Below are positions 17,470 to 26,548 of a stretch of DNA of 64,000 nt, one piece after another. How positions within the stretch are numbered: the first letter of the stretch is position 1; each line of letters opens with the position of its first letter. Below the pieces are notes generated by a model, which was given only the letters and a program-made list of their open reading frames with translations, was not told the DNA's origin and did no database searches. The position numbers and the translations under genes are program-made. This stretch comes from Polynucleobacter meluiroseus (GTDB lineage: Bacteria; Pseudomonadota; Gammaproteobacteria; Burkholderiales; Burkholderiaceae), in NCBI RefSeq assembly GCF_900205755.1, contig NZ_OANS01000005.1, positions 62,001 through 126,000 of the forward strand, read 5' to 3'.

Positions 17470-20400
17470 ATGAATATCAATGAGGTCCTCAAACGAAGGC
17501 TGCTGATTGTCTTTCTGGCAGTCGGCTTATTGGCTGCAGGAATATCCAGTTTTCTGAAGTTACCCTTGCAGGCTTATCCAGGTGTAGCGCCATTGACTGT
17601 GCAAGCAATTTCGCAGTGGCCTGGGGCTAGTACAGCTCAGATTGAGCAACAAATTACGATTCCTGTAGAGAATGCCTTAGCCGGTGTCCCGGGAGTGCAG
17701 GTGTTTCGTTCCGTCTCTTTGTTTGGGCTATCCGTAGTTACCGTCAAGTTTAAGGAGGGCGAAGATAGCTTTAAGGCGCGTCAATTAATTAATAGTTATT
17801 TAAATAACTTGACCTTGCCAGCGGGCGCAAATATTGCCATGAGTCCTGATTCAGATGCGACTGGTGAGATCATGCGCTTCGCACTTGAAAGCACTTATGC
17901 ATCATCTATGCAGTTGAAGACTTTCATGGATTATGAAGTCTATAAAGAATTAAAGCATGTGCAGGGCATCGCCGATATCTCATCATTTGGCGGTCAAACG
18001 CGGCAATATCAAATCATTATCAAACCTAGTAGTCTGCTAGCCAAGAACGTCACGCTCCAGCAGTTAATCACCGCAGTTACCAATTCCAATGTGAACGTTG
18101 GTGGCGGCCTTTTACCTGTTGGCGAGCAGCAGTTGGTGGTTCGTGGAGTTGGCCTCTTGAGCACTATCGAGGATATGAAAAGCATTGTTGTTGCAGTCAA
18201 TAACGGTGTGGCTATTCGGGTTGGTGATGTCGCCGATGTTCAGGTGGGTCACACCCTGCGTCAAGGCATGTTCCAGTATCAGGATATTGCTGATGGCGTA
18301 GAAGGGGTTGTATTTTTACGGCGTGGCGAAAACGCCTCTGAGGTGCTCGATCGGGTCAAAGCCAAGATCAAAGAAATCAATACTTCTATCCTGCCCCCTG
18401 GAATTGATGTCTACCCTTTTTACGATCGCCAAGTACTGCTGGATATTACGATCGACACGGTTAAACACACCTTGTTCTTTGGTATCTCCTTGGTACTCAT
18501 CATTCTCTACATTTTCCTGGGGAACTTTAGAGCAGCCGCTGTAGTGGCAGCCGTCATTCCTTTGGCGCTGTGCGTGTCATTCTTCAATATGGATCAATTT
18601 AAGGTTCCTGCGAATTTGATTTCTTTGGGGGCAATTGATTTTGGGGTGATTGTTGATGCTGCGGTGATCGTGATGGAAAACGTCATGCGTCACCTTGAAG
18701 ACAGGCGCACCAATCTGAAGCAAAGCATTGTGCTGGGCGCAAGCGAAGTTCAAAGAGCCATGGTCTTCTCAACCTGCATCATTATTACGGCGTACTCACC
18801 CTTGTTTCTCATGGGTGGGGTTGAAGGAATTATCTTTAGACCAATGGCTTTCACCATGGGCTTTGCCTTATTAGCCTCGATTATTTTGAGTCTGACCTTT
18901 GTGCCCGCCATGATCTCCTATATCTTTAAAGAGGGTGGAGAGCATCGTCCCCCCGTATTTATTGATAAGTTATTGGCCGTATATAAGCCATTCCTACGCT
19001 GGTTAGTAGACCGTCCAAAGCAGGTTTTGCTCTCAGCAATCGGCTTAGGTCTTGTGACTATTTTGAGTGCCACCCAATTAGGTACAGAGTTTTTGCCCAC
19101 CTTGGAAGAAAATAATTTGTGGGTTCGGATTACCTTGCCGAGCACAGTAGATCTTAAATACTCAGCGCAGATTGCTGACAAAATTCGGGCAGAATTTAAA
19201 AACCAACCTGAAATACAGTTTGTCTCTGTGCAGATTGGTAGACCGGATGATGGTACAGACTCGACTGGCGTATTTAATCAGGAGTATGGCCTGTACTTTA
19301 AAGCGCCTGAGGATATGCCGCCTGGCGCCAGTAAGAAAGCATTGGTAAAGCGTCTCGAAAATTATTTAAATGAATTGCCTGGTGTGGATTACACCTTCTC
19401 ACAGTACATTCAAGACAACGTGAATGAAGCACTTTCTGGTGTGAAGGGTGAAAACTCAGTCAAAATCTTTGGTAACGATTTGGAAGTGCTTGACCAGCAA
19501 GCAAAAGACATCATTAAGCAACTGCGCAAGGTTCATGGAATTGCTGATGAAGGTATCTTTACTGAATTAGGTCAGCCAACCCTCAATGTGGAAATCAATC
19601 GCGAGCGTGCTGCGCGTTTCGGTATCAATGTCAGTGATGTCCAGGCTTTGGTAGCGAACTCTATCGGCGGCGCATCCATTACCAATGTGCTTGAGAATGA
19701 AAAAACATTTGGCTTGGCGATCCGCTTAATTAAAAATAGTCGCGACGATGTGGAGTCTATTGCTAGTTTGCTCATTGACACTCCAGATGGAAATTCAGTG
19801 CCATTAAGCATGGTGGCGAACGTCTCGATTTCTGATGGACCTTTCTTCATTTACCGAGAGTCTGGTCGTCGTTATATTGCCATTAAGTTCAGTGTGCGCG
19901 GCAGAGATTTGGGTGGGGCAGTAGCCGAGGCGCAGAAATTGGTTGATGAAAATGTTTCTTTGCCAAATGGCTACCGAATTACCTGGGATGGTCAATTCAA
20001 TCAAATGAAGATTGCTCAGAGGAAGCTCATGACAATTGTTCCTTTGACGTTGTTGGCGATCGCCTTATTGCTTTACAGCGCCTTCGGTAATTTCCGAGAC
20101 GCGCTCGTAGTGCTATTAAATGTCCCCTTTGCAGCGATTGGCGGTATTTTGATCTTGTTATTGACAGGTGAAACTTTGAGTATCTCTGCGGGAATTGGCT
20201 TCTTATCGCTGTTTGGTATTGCCATCCAAGATGGCGTCATTCTCATTTCTTATATTAATAAGCTAGCCAAATCAGATACGAATAGCATCAAGGACACCAT
20301 TGTTGAGGGCGCATCCCTCAGAATGCGTCCGGTATTAATGACCGCTTTGCTGGCGGGCTTGGGACTTTTGCCGGCAGCCTTGTCTCACTCTATCGGTTCG

Positions 20401-20523
20401 GAGGCGCAACGGCCCTTAGCTTTGGTGATTGTTGGCGGCATGATCACCACCACATTGCTTACTTTGCTTGTGTTGCCCGTTCTGTATGCATGGATTCGCA
20501 CTAGGGAGCAAAGGCGCCATTAA
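17470..20523 (+). CDS. CzcA/CusA-family heavy-metal efflux RND transporter
   Basis: Proton-driven inner-membrane pump of 1017 residues, with the two repeats of six transmembrane segments and two large periplasmic loops of RND proteins. TM4 carries GAIDFGVIVDAAVIVMEN with the acidic residues used for proton relay in the HME (metal) subfamily; its Asp pair is more like CzcA (DFG..VD) than CusA. Other signatures are SVSLFGLSVVTVKF, GEDSFKARQLINSYL, and a C-terminal GFLSLFGIAIQDGVILI. It lacks an obvious cytoplasmic regulator gene nearby. Which metal it exports cannot be decided from the sequence. Confidence 0.9.
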   Translation: MNINEVLKRRLLIVFLAVGLLAAGISSFLKLPLQAYPGVAPLTVQAISQWPGASTAQIEQQITIPVENALAGVPGVQVFRSVSLFGLSVVTVKFKEGEDSFKARQLINSYLNNLTLPAGANIAMSPDSDATGEIMRFALESTYASSMQLKTFMDYEVYKELKHVQGIADISSFGGQTRQYQIIIKPSSLLAKNVTLQQLITAVTNSNVNVGGGLLPVGEQQLVVRGVGLLSTIEDMKSIVVAVNNGVAIRVGDVADVQVGHTLRQGMFQYQDIADGVEGVVFLRRGENASEVLDRVKAKIKEINTSILPPGIDVYPFYDRQVLLDITIDTVKHTLFFGISLVLIILYIFLGNFRAAAVVAAVIPLALCVSFFNMDQFKVPANLISLGAIDFGVIVDAAVIVMENVMRHLEDRRTNLKQSIVLGASEVQRAMVFSTCIIITAYSPLFLMGGVEGIIFRPMAFTMGFALLASIILSLTFVPAMISYIFKEGGEHRPPVFIDKLLAVYKPFLRWLVDRPKQVLLSAIGLGLVTILSATQLGTEFLPTLEENNLWVRITLPSTVDLKYSAQIADKIRAEFKNQPEIQFVSVQIGRPDDGTDSTGVFNQEYGLYFKAPEDMPPGASKKALVKRLENYLNELPGVDYTFSQYIQDNVNEALSGVKGENSVKIFGNDLEVLDQQAKDIIKQLRKVHGIADEGIFTELGQPTLNVEINRERAARFGINVSDVQALVANSIGGASITNVLENEKTFGLAIRLIKNSRDDVESIASLLIDTPDGNSVPLSMVANVSISDGPFFIYRESGRRYIAIKFSVRGRDLGGAVAEAQKLVDENVSLPNGYRITWDGQFNQMKIAQRKLMTIVPLTLLAIALLLYSAFGNFRDALVVLLNVPFAAIGGILILLLTGETLSISAGIGFLSLFGIAIQDGVILISYINKLAKSDTNSIKDTIVEGASLRMRPVLMTALLAGLGLLPAALSHSIGSEAQRPLALVIVGGMITTTLLTLLVLPVLYAWIRTREQRRH

Positions 20524-20557
20524 ATTGCCTTTGACTGGGGTTTAGTTGAAAAAGTTG

Positions 20558-20563
20558 GATAAT
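20558..20563 (+). promoter_or_regulatory. surE -10 element
   Basis: GATAAT (20558-20563) ends 6 nt before the surE ATG at 20570, so a transcript from it would start at or next to the start codon. The -35 is poor: TTGACT at 20531-20536 is 21 nt away. Confidence 0.35.
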
Positions 20564-20569
20564 CGCTGA

Positions 20570-21343
20570 ATGCATATATTAATATCGAATGACGATGGTT
20601 ATCTAGCCCCAGGACTGCTTGCGTTGGTCAATGCGATACGTCCGCTAGGGAAAATCACAGTGATTGCCCCAGAGCAAAACCACAGCGGCGCATCGAATTC
20701 CTTGACTTTATCGCGCCCGCTCTCGATTCATCGAGTCGCTGGCGGTGAGCGTGATGGCTTCCTTTTTATTAACGGCACCCCAACCGACTGCGTGCACATT
20801 GCCATGACTGGGTTTCTTGAGGAAAAGCCTGATCTCGTTATTTCTGGGATCAATCAGGGCGAGAATATGGGTGAAGATGTCCTTTATTCGGGCACCGTAG
20901 CAGCCGCAGTTGAGGGTGTGATGTTTGGGGTTCCCGGTATTGCTTTCTCCCAAATTGATAAAGGCTGGAGTCGGATTGAAGATGCCGCTAAGGCAGCGCA
21001 TGATGTTGTAGCGCAAATGTTGGTATCCAAGCTCGCACGCACCGAAGGTCATGCCACATTGCTCAACGTCAATATTCCCAACCGTCCTTATGCTGATTTG
21101 TATCGCTGGCGTGTTACCCGCTTAGGAAACCGTCACCACTCTCAGCCAGTAGTTGTCCAAAAAAGTCCGCGTGGCGATGAAATCTATTGGATTGGCGCAG
21201 CGGGCAACGCAAAAGACAGTTCTGCGGGCACCGACTTTAACGCAATTGACGAAGGCTGCATCTCCATTACCCCAATGCAATTAGATTTATCACACCATGC
21301 TCGCATTGCAGCCATGCGTGAAAATGGTTGGGATCGCGGTTGA
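20570..21343 (+). CDS. surE: 5'/3'-nucleotidase SurE
   Basis: Metal-dependent phosphatase acting on nucleoside monophosphates, 257 residues. [16 protein letters not shown] carries the two metal-binding Asp residues; [23 protein letters not shown] and [23 protein letters not shown] are the remaining family motifs (metal/active site). ATG 20570 has no Shine-Dalgarno before it. First gene of surE-pcm-nlpD, an order shared with E. coli; its stop overlaps the TTG start candidates of pcm. Confidence 0.96.
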   Translation: MHILISNDDGYLAPGLLALVNAIRPLGKITVIAPEQNHSGASNSLTLSRPLSIHRVAGGERDGFLFINGTPTDCVHIAMTGFLEEKPDLVISGINQGENMGEDVLYSGTVAAAVEGVMFGVPGIAFSQIDKGWSRIEDAAKAAHDVVAQMLVSKLARTEGHATLLNVNIPNRPYADLYRWRVTRLGNRHHSQPVVVQKSPRGDEIYWIGAAGNAKDSSAGTDFNAIDEGCISITPMQLDLSHHARIAAMRENGWDRG

Positions 21344-21996
21344 GGCCAGCGGCGGAAAGATTTGCCGGCCATCGACAGGCCTTAGCTGCAAAAGTATTGG
21401 CTGCAGGGATTAAGCATCATAAAACTCTGGAAGCGATTGCGACTGTGCCGCGCCATGCTTTTTTAGATGCCGGCATGCACCCACAGGCTTACGAAGACAC
21501 TGCCTTACCGATTGGCCATTCGCAAACCATCTCCAAGCCATCCGTTGTAGCGCGCATGATTGAGCTTCTACACAAACCGCGTCATCGACTGGGTAAGGTC
21601 CTTGAGATTGGTACAGGCTGCGGTTATCAGGCGGCTGTTTTAAGTCTCTTGGCGGAAGAAGTGTATTCAATTGAGCGGATTCGGCCGCTACATGATTTAG
21701 CAAGAACAAAATTACGTCCTTTTCGGATCAATAATTTGCGCCTGATTTATGGTGACGGTATTTTAGGCTTACCCCAAGCAGCCCCTTTCGACGGCATTAT
21801 TTTGGCTGCTGCAGGATTGGGAATTCCGGATGCATTGCTCGATCAGCTGGCGATTGGCGGGCGCTTAATTGCCCCAGTTGTCAAAAATGAGCAAGAACAG
21901 CAGTTGGTAATGGTGGAGCGAATGAGTTCTCAGCGCTATCAAAGAACGGTACTGGACGGGGTCTTTTTCGTGCCTTTACAATCGGGGATAGTATGA
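21328..21996 (+). CDS. pcm: Protein-L-isoaspartate O-methyltransferase
   Basis: SAM-dependent repair enzyme that methylates isoaspartyl residues in aged proteins. Motifs: [25 protein letters not shown] in the substrate region, [15 protein letters not shown] as SAM motif [26 protein letters not shown] as motifs II/III. Possible starts are TTG 21328 and TTG 21340; the latter forms TTGA with the surE stop, a common coupling. Length (222 residues at most) is normal. Its stop overlaps the nlpD ATG. Confidence 0.95.
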   Translation: MGSRLRPAAERFAGHRQALAAKVLAAGIKHHKTLEAIATVPRHAFLDAGMHPQAYEDTALPIGHSQTISKPSVVARMIELLHKPRHRLGKVLEIGTGCGYQAAVLSLLAEEVYSIERIRPLHDLARTKLRPFRINNLRLIYGDGILGLPQAAPFDGIILAAAGLGIPDALLDQLAIGGRLIAPVVKNEQEQQLVMVERMSSQRYQRTVLDGVFFVPLQSGIV

Positions 21997-22784
21997 AAAA
22001 TTACCACTTAGCCCCTAAGCTGACTTCTTTATTGCCCTTGAAGCTTGCCATCGTCTTGATGGCAATCGCCTCCATGGTGGGCTTGTCGGCTTGCTCCTCA
22101 ACACCTCGAGCCAAGCCGGCAACTGTGGTTGATCGCACAAGCTCGACAGTTGAACCAGCCCCGCCAGGTTATTACCGAGTCAAAAAGGGAGACACCTTAG
22201 CGCGCATTGCCCTCGATAACGGCCAATCACCTAGGGATGTGATTGCTTGGAATAATTTGGCCAACCCAAATCAGATCGAAATTGGTGATCTCATCTTAAT
22301 CAGCCCCCCGGCCGTCTCAAAGTTAACGGTGAAGTCCATTCCAGCCTCAAGGCCAGCAGCCAATGAAGATGTGCCTAAGGCTGACACTCCAAAGGCCGAC
22401 GCCTCCAAAGAAATGGTCGCTGAGCCAGGAATTCGTTTGTCATGGCCTGCCAAGGGCAAGGTCAGCAATGATTACAGCGAGCAAACTAAAGGTATTGATA
22501 TTGCTGGTAAGTTAGGCGATCCAGTCATGGCAGCCGCTGATGGTAAGGTTGTTTACGCTGGCAACAGTCTGCGTGGTTATGGCAACCTCATCATTATTAA
22601 GCATGACAATACCTACCTCACTGCTTATGCGCACAATCGCAACCTCTTGGTGAAAGAGGGTGACACGATTAAAAAAGGTCAAAAGATCGCCGAGATGGGC
22701 GACACCGATACCACTATGGTTAAGTTGCACTTTGAGTTGCGTGTAAACGGCAAGCCCGTCAATCCAACCGCCTATTTGCAATAA
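21993..22784 (+). CDS. nlpD: NlpD-like lipoprotein: LysM plus degenerate LytM (M23) domain
   Basis: Outer-membrane lipoprotein that probably activates a peptidoglycan amidase during cell separation. The N-terminus has a hydrophobic signal ending in the lipobox LSAC (C about residue 34). LysM follows ([20 protein letters not shown]... ISPP), then a low-complexity Lys/Ala/Pro linker and an M23 domain. The domain reads KGIDIAG where active peptidases have HxGxD, and keeps only the distal HFELR, so like E. coli NlpD it should be catalytically dead. Position after surE-pcm supports the name. In E. coli and many relatives rpoS follows; here it does not. Confidence 0.9.
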   Translation: MKNYHLAPKLTSLLPLKLAIVLMAIASMVGLSACSSTPRAKPATVVDRTSSTVEPAPPGYYRVKKGDTLARIALDNGQSPRDVIAWNNLANPNQIEIGDLILISPPAVSKLTVKSIPASRPAANEDVPKADTPKADASKEMVAEPGIRLSWPAKGKVSNDYSEQTKGIDIAGKLGDPVMAAADGKVVYAGNSLRGYGNLIIIKHDNTYLTAYAHNRNLLVKEGDTIKKGQKIAEMGDTDTTMVKLHFELRVNGKPVNPTAYLQ

Positions 22785-22817
22785 GCAGCGCGAGACGTTG
22801 CTGTTGATGAAAGCCCT

Positions 22818-23642
22818 ATGGCAACCGTTTTAGTATTTGATATCGAAACCATCCCCGATGTAGCGGGTTTGCGTCGGCTCGAAAATCTTCCGGTGACGTT
22901 GACGGATGCGGAAGTGGCTACCAAGGCGATGGCCGATCGACTGGAAAAAACCGGCAGCGATTTTTTGCCTTTATATCTGCAACGGATTGTGGCGATTTCT
23001 TGTGTGATCCGCAGAACAAGTAAAGATGGCAGCCCTCAAATTAAAGTGGGCACTCTTGGCGCTCTAGAGGATGACGAAAGCGTCCTCATTCAAACCTTCT
23101 TTGATTTGGTGGAAAAGTACACTCCCCAATTGGTATCTTGGAATGGTAGTGGTTTTGACTTGCCCGTGCTCCACTACCGCGCGCTAGTAAATCATGTTCA
23201 GGCACCTCGGTATTGGGAAATGGGTGAGAGCCAAGAAAACGATAGTCGTGAATTCAAGTGGAATAATTACATCAGTCGTTATCACATGCGCCATTTAGAT
23301 CTCATGGATTTGTTAGCTAAATTTAATGGGAGAGCGAACGCCCCTCTAGACGGCCTGGCTAAACTCTGTGGATTTCCAGGCAAGATGGGAATGGATGGCA
23401 GCCAAGTCTGGCCCGCTTTTCAGGAGGGGAAGCTAAACGATATCCGTCGTTATTGTGAAACCGATGTGGTGAACACCTACTTAATGTACTGCCGCTTTCA
23501 GTTACTGCGTGGTGGTTTCTCTCTAGCGGAATACCGAGAAGAGATTGATTTTGTTAAAGCCTATTTAACTAAAGAAGCCCTAGAGCCAAACGGTGCTCAA
23601 TGGCAAGAATACCTAGCTGGCTTTGCACCTAATGCTAGTTGA
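22818..23642 (+). CDS. Predicted 3'-5' exonuclease related to PolB proofreading domain
   Basis: DnaQ-like exonuclease of the family annotated as PolB-like predicted exonuclease, 274 residues. Exo I is VFDIETIPD (Asp/Glu pair), Exo II is SWNGSGFDLPVLHYR, and Exo III is RRYCETDVVNTYLMY. The middle HMRHLDLMDLLAKFNGRANAPLDGLAKLCGFPGK is also conserved in this group. Substrate and pathway unknown. It lies between nlpD and rlmD, overlaps rlmD by 11 bases, and occupies the place where rpoS usually stands. Confidence 0.85.
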   Translation: MATVLVFDIETIPDVAGLRRLENLPVTLTDAEVATKAMADRLEKTGSDFLPLYLQRIVAISCVIRRTSKDGSPQIKVGTLGALEDDESVLIQTFFDLVEKYTPQLVSWNGSGFDLPVLHYRALVNHVQAPRYWEMGESQENDSREFKWNNYISRYHMRHLDLMDLLAKFNGRANAPLDGLAKLCGFPGKMGMDGSQVWPAFQEGKLNDIRRYCETDVVNTYLMYCRFQLLRGGFSLAEYREEIDFVKAYLTKEALEPNGAQWQEYLAGFAPNAS

Positions 23643-25041
23643 GGCGCTGGGAGCGGTACTTGTAGAGTCTCTAGATTTAGAGGCGCAAGGAATTGCGCGC
23701 CTAACCCCGACTGAGCACGAGCTTGAGCTTGGGCAGAGTGGGAAGGTAATCTTTATTCAGGGGGCGCTACCAACGGAAATGGTGACGTACACCGTTACGC
23801 GTGAACGAGCGCGTTTTAATAAAGCAAAAGTCCGTCAGGTGATTCGGCCGGCGGTCTTTCGTTCGCAGCCCAAGTGCAAGGCGTTCGGAGTATGTGGTGG
23901 TTGCACCATGCAGCATTTAGATGTGCGCGCCCAAATTGCCATGAAGCAACGCGTCCTTGAGGATGATCTAAAGCATATTGCTAAAGTAGCCCCTGAAGAA
24001 ATGCTAAGACCTATGGGCGGGCCCGCTTGGGAATATCGTCATCGTGCCCGTCTGAGCGTGGTGAACCGCTCAATCAAAAAGGGAACTGTCTTGGTGGGTT
24101 TTCATGAGGCTAAGAGTGGTTATGTAGCCGATATGACCGCCTGTGAAATTATGCCAAAGCATGTCTCGCATCTCTTGCCAGCAATGCGTAAGTTAGTGAT
24201 GGGGATGTCGATAGTCGATTTCATTCCGCAAATTGAACTCGCGGTTGGTGAGGCTGAAGATCCCCAATCGGATGATCCGCTGAAAATAAAGCCAGTGACC
24301 GCTTTGGTTTTGAGACACCTTAAACCCTTTAATCCGGAGGACGAGGCTCTTCTCAGAGAATTTGCTGAGCAACATCATGTCTGGATTTGGTTGCAGCCCA
24401 AAGGCATTGAAACTGTTGCACCGTTTCATCCACTTACCGGCAAGCTTTGCTATCGCTTACCCGAGTTTGAGATTGAGATGCCATTCAAACCGGCTGACTT
24501 TACGCAAGTCAACCATCTTATGAACCGATCTTTGGTTAGTAGGGCGCTTCGCTTATTGGAGATGAAGCCAAGCGATCGGGTGCTTGATTTGTTTTGCGGT
24601 ATTGGCAATTTCACATTACCTCTTGCCCGACGTTCAAATAGCGTCTTGGGCATCGAAGGTCTTGCCAGCCTCACCAGTCGTGCACAAGCGAATGCAGAAC
24701 ATAACGGACTGACGCAGAAAGTGCATTTTATGCAGAGCGACTTATTTAAAGTCAGCTCTGAAACGATTGCCTCGTGGGGAAAAGCGGATCGCTGGCTAAT
24801 GGATCCCCCGCGTGAAGGCGCGATGGAGATTTGTAAGGCACTCGCCGAGCTGCATCAAAGTAAAAGTGATCTATTGCCACAGAGAATTGTGTATGTATCT
24901 TGCAATCCCAAAACACTTGCAAGAGATGCTGATATTTTGTGTCATCAAGCAGGCTACACATTAAAGAGTGCCGGTATTGTCAATATGTTCCCCCATACCT
25001 CGCATGTGGAATCGATGGCAGTTTTTGAGTTGTGTAGTTAG
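23632..25041 (+). CDS. rlmD: 23S rRNA (uracil-1939-C5)-methyltransferase RlmD
   Basis: Iron-sulfur RNA methyltransferase of about 469 residues. A TRAM-like N-terminal domain (ESLDLEAQGIARL) is followed by the cluster cysteines in PKCKAFGVCGGCTMQH with the fourth in MTACEIMP, and a Rossmann domain (VLDLFCGIGNFTLPLA). The catalytic cysteine is in YVSCNPKTLARD. ATG 23632 is preferred over the in-frame TTG 23623; it lies inside the end of the exonuclease gene, so translation is coupled. A hairpin oriented for the opposite gene follows. Confidence 0.94.
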   Translation: MLVEALGAVLVESLDLEAQGIARLTPTEHELELGQSGKVIFIQGALPTEMVTYTVTRERARFNKAKVRQVIRPAVFRSQPKCKAFGVCGGCTMQHLDVRAQIAMKQRVLEDDLKHIAKVAPEEMLRPMGGPAWEYRHRARLSVVNRSIKKGTVLVGFHEAKSGYVADMTACEIMPKHVSHLLPAMRKLVMGMSIVDFIPQIELAVGEAEDPQSDDPLKIKPVTALVLRHLKPFNPEDEALLREFAEQHHVWIWLQPKGIETVAPFHPLTGKLCYRLPEFEIEMPFKPADFTQVNHLMNRSLVSRALRLLEMKPSDRVLDLFCGIGNFTLPLARRSNSVLGIEGLASLTSRAQANAEHNGLTQKVHFMQSDLFKVSSETIASWGKADRWLMDPPREGAMEICKALAELHQSKSDLLPQRIVYVSCNPKTLARDADILCHQAGYTLKSAGIVNMFPHTSHVESMAVFELCS

Positions 25042-25050
25042 TAATTGCCA

Positions 25051-25080
25051 ATAAAAAAGGCGCCCCTAAGAGCGCCTTGT
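25051..25080 (-). terminator. Terminator of the BI-1 family gene, possibly bidirectional
   Basis: AAGGCGC (25057-25063) pairs with GCGCCTT (25072-25078). Read on the minus strand the stem is followed by TTTTTTAT, a proper intrinsic terminator for the BI-1 gene; for rlmD on the plus strand the T tract is weak. Confidence 0.8.
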
Positions 25081-25097
25081 CGTTTTCGCAAGCTTAC

Positions 25098-25799
25098 TTA
25101 GTCGCGATTACCGCCAACAATGCCCAGTAAGGCTAACAAGTTGGTAAAGATGTTGTAGACATCTAAGTAAATTGCCAGCGTGGCCATAATGTAGTTTGTT
25201 TCACCACCATTGATGATGCGCTGAACATCAACCAGAATAAAGGCTGAAAAGATGCCGATCGCAACCACCATTACCGTCAACATTAATGCAGGCAACTGCA
25301 GCCAAATATTGGCTACCGAGGCAACAATCAGAAGTAGCACGCCCACCATTAACCATTTGCCAAGACCGGCAAAGTCGCTCTTGCTTACCGTGGCGATGGT
25401 AGCCATGACAGCAAAAATAGCCGCTGTGCCACCAAAGGACAGCATGATCAGTGAGGCGCCGTTGCTGTAGCTGTTTAAGGTGTATCCCACTAAGCGGGAC
25501 ATCATGACGCCCATGAAGAAGGTAAAGCCTAGCAAGAGCAGAACACCTAAGCCAGTATCTTTATTTTTCTCAATAGCCCAGAAGAATCCAAAAGCAATGG
25601 CCATAAAGAGGATAAAGCCCATAAATGGACTTTCAGCAAATAAACTGAAGCCAGTTGCGACACCTAGCCATGCCCCAATCACCGTCGGAATCATGGAAAG
25701 CGCTAATAAGGCGTAGGTATTGCGCAGGACGCGGTTGCGCACCTGAACTGTAGTGATCGAGCCAGATTGCCCGAATCCGAAAGAGTTAAGATCGCTCAT
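25098..25799 (-). CDS. Bax inhibitor-1/YccA family membrane protein
   Basis: Multi-pass inner-membrane protein of about 233 residues. ATG 25799 follows AAAGGGAGTCAAT; an upstream in-frame TTG at 25817 overlaps that ribosome binding site and is rejected. Seven hydrophobic segments can be counted, and the C-terminal region LDVYNIFTNLLALLGIVGGNRD with its buried Asp is the family hallmark. E. coli YccA interacts with FtsH; other members are calcium-leak channels. The FtsH partners hflK/hflC are encoded about 10 kb away. A -10-like TATACT lies at 25856-25851 on the minus strand. Confidence 0.9.
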   Translation of the reverse strand: MSDLNSFGFGQSGSITTVQVRNRVLRNTYALLALSMIPTVIGAWLGVATGFSLFAESPFMGFILFMAIAFGFFWAIEKNKDTGLGVLLLLGFTFFMGVMMSRLVGYTLNSYSNGASLIMLSFGGTAAIFAVMATIATVSKSDFAGLGKWLMVGVLLLIVASVANIWLQLPALMLTVMVVAIGIFSAFILVDVQRIINGGETNYIMATLAIYLDVYNIFTNLLALLGIVGGNRD

Positions 25800-25974
25800 A
25801 TTGACTCCCTTTTTCAAGTGAATAACAAGAACCCATCAGGGTTATGGCCCTAAGTATAGACAAAATGGGGAAATATATAGCTCTTAGTAGAAAAGACTAC
25901 AAAGTATGGGGTTATGCCTATTAAATTCAATGGCTTAGCACGGCTTTACTTAGGGTAAATACGGTCGGGCATTG

Positions 25975-25980
25975 TATAAT
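25975..25980 (+). promoter_or_regulatory. ndk promoter -10
   Basis: A perfect TATAAT, preceded by TG, with no strong -35. Transcription would begin near 25987, giving a leader of about 100 nt before the ndk ATG. Confidence 0.6.
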
Positions 25981-25991
25981 TCGGGGGTTTG

Positions 25992-26055
25992 TTGAGTAAG
26001 TAGCATTCTCTGAAAGGGTAGGAAGCTCCCCCCAGATTCTCTCCTACTTACTTAA
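25992..26055 (+). promoter_or_regulatory. Long structured leader of ndk (candidate cis-regulatory RNA)
   Basis: TTGAGTAAGTAG (25992-26003) pairs with CTACTTACTTAA (26044-26055) over 12 positions with one G-U pair. The 40-nt interior holds a second possible hairpin between GGG/GG around 26016-26022 and the C run at 26028-26033. The element begins about 5 nt after the predicted transcription start and ends 33 nt before the ndk ATG. It matches no RNA family I recognise, and no T tract follows the outer stem. Confidence 0.45.
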
Positions 26056-26088
26056 TACCTATTTTTGAAATTACTTTTGGAGTTTTGC

Positions 26089-26514
26089 ATGGCTATTGAG
26101 CGCACCCTTTCTATTATCAAACCTGACGCAGTGGCAAAAAATGTCATTGGGAAAATCTATGACCGTTTTGAATCTGCTGGTTTAAAGGTGATTGCCTCAA
26201 GAATGGCACATTTGTCTCAGGCTGAAGCAGAACAGTTCTACGCTGTTCACGCTGCCCGTCCTTTTTTCAAAGACTTAGTGAGCTTCATGATCTCAGGCCC
26301 TGTGATGATTCAGGTACTTGAAGGTGAAGGCGCGATTGCTAAGAATCGTGACTTGATGGGTGCGACTGATCCAAAGAAAGCGGATGCTGGCACGATTCGT
26401 GCTGACTTCGCAGATAGCATTGACGCAAATGCAGTTCACGGCTCAGACGCTCCAGAAACAGCTGCTGTAGAAGTTGCTTTCTTCTTCGCCGGCATGAATG
26501 TTTTTAATAGTTAA
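26089..26514 (+). CDS. ndk: Nucleoside diphosphate kinase
   Basis: Transfers phosphate between nucleoside tri- and diphosphates through a phosphohistidine. [15 protein letters not shown] is the canonical start, so ATG 26089 (after TTGGAG) is chosen over a codon at 26065. The active-site histidine is in [14 protein letters not shown]. At 141 residues it has family length. The tail [13 protein letters not shown] is conserved. First gene of a cluster that continues with rlmN and ispG; the leader RNA upstream may control it. Confidence 0.97.
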   Translation: MAIERTLSIIKPDAVAKNVIGKIYDRFESAGLKVIASRMAHLSQAEAEQFYAVHAARPFFKDLVSFMISGPVMIQVLEGEGAIAKNRDLMGATDPKKADAGTIRADFADSIDANAVHGSDAPETAAVEVAFFFAGMNVFNS

Positions 26515-26548
26515 TTTCGCTTCTTCATTTAAAGCATAAGAAGTCGCA

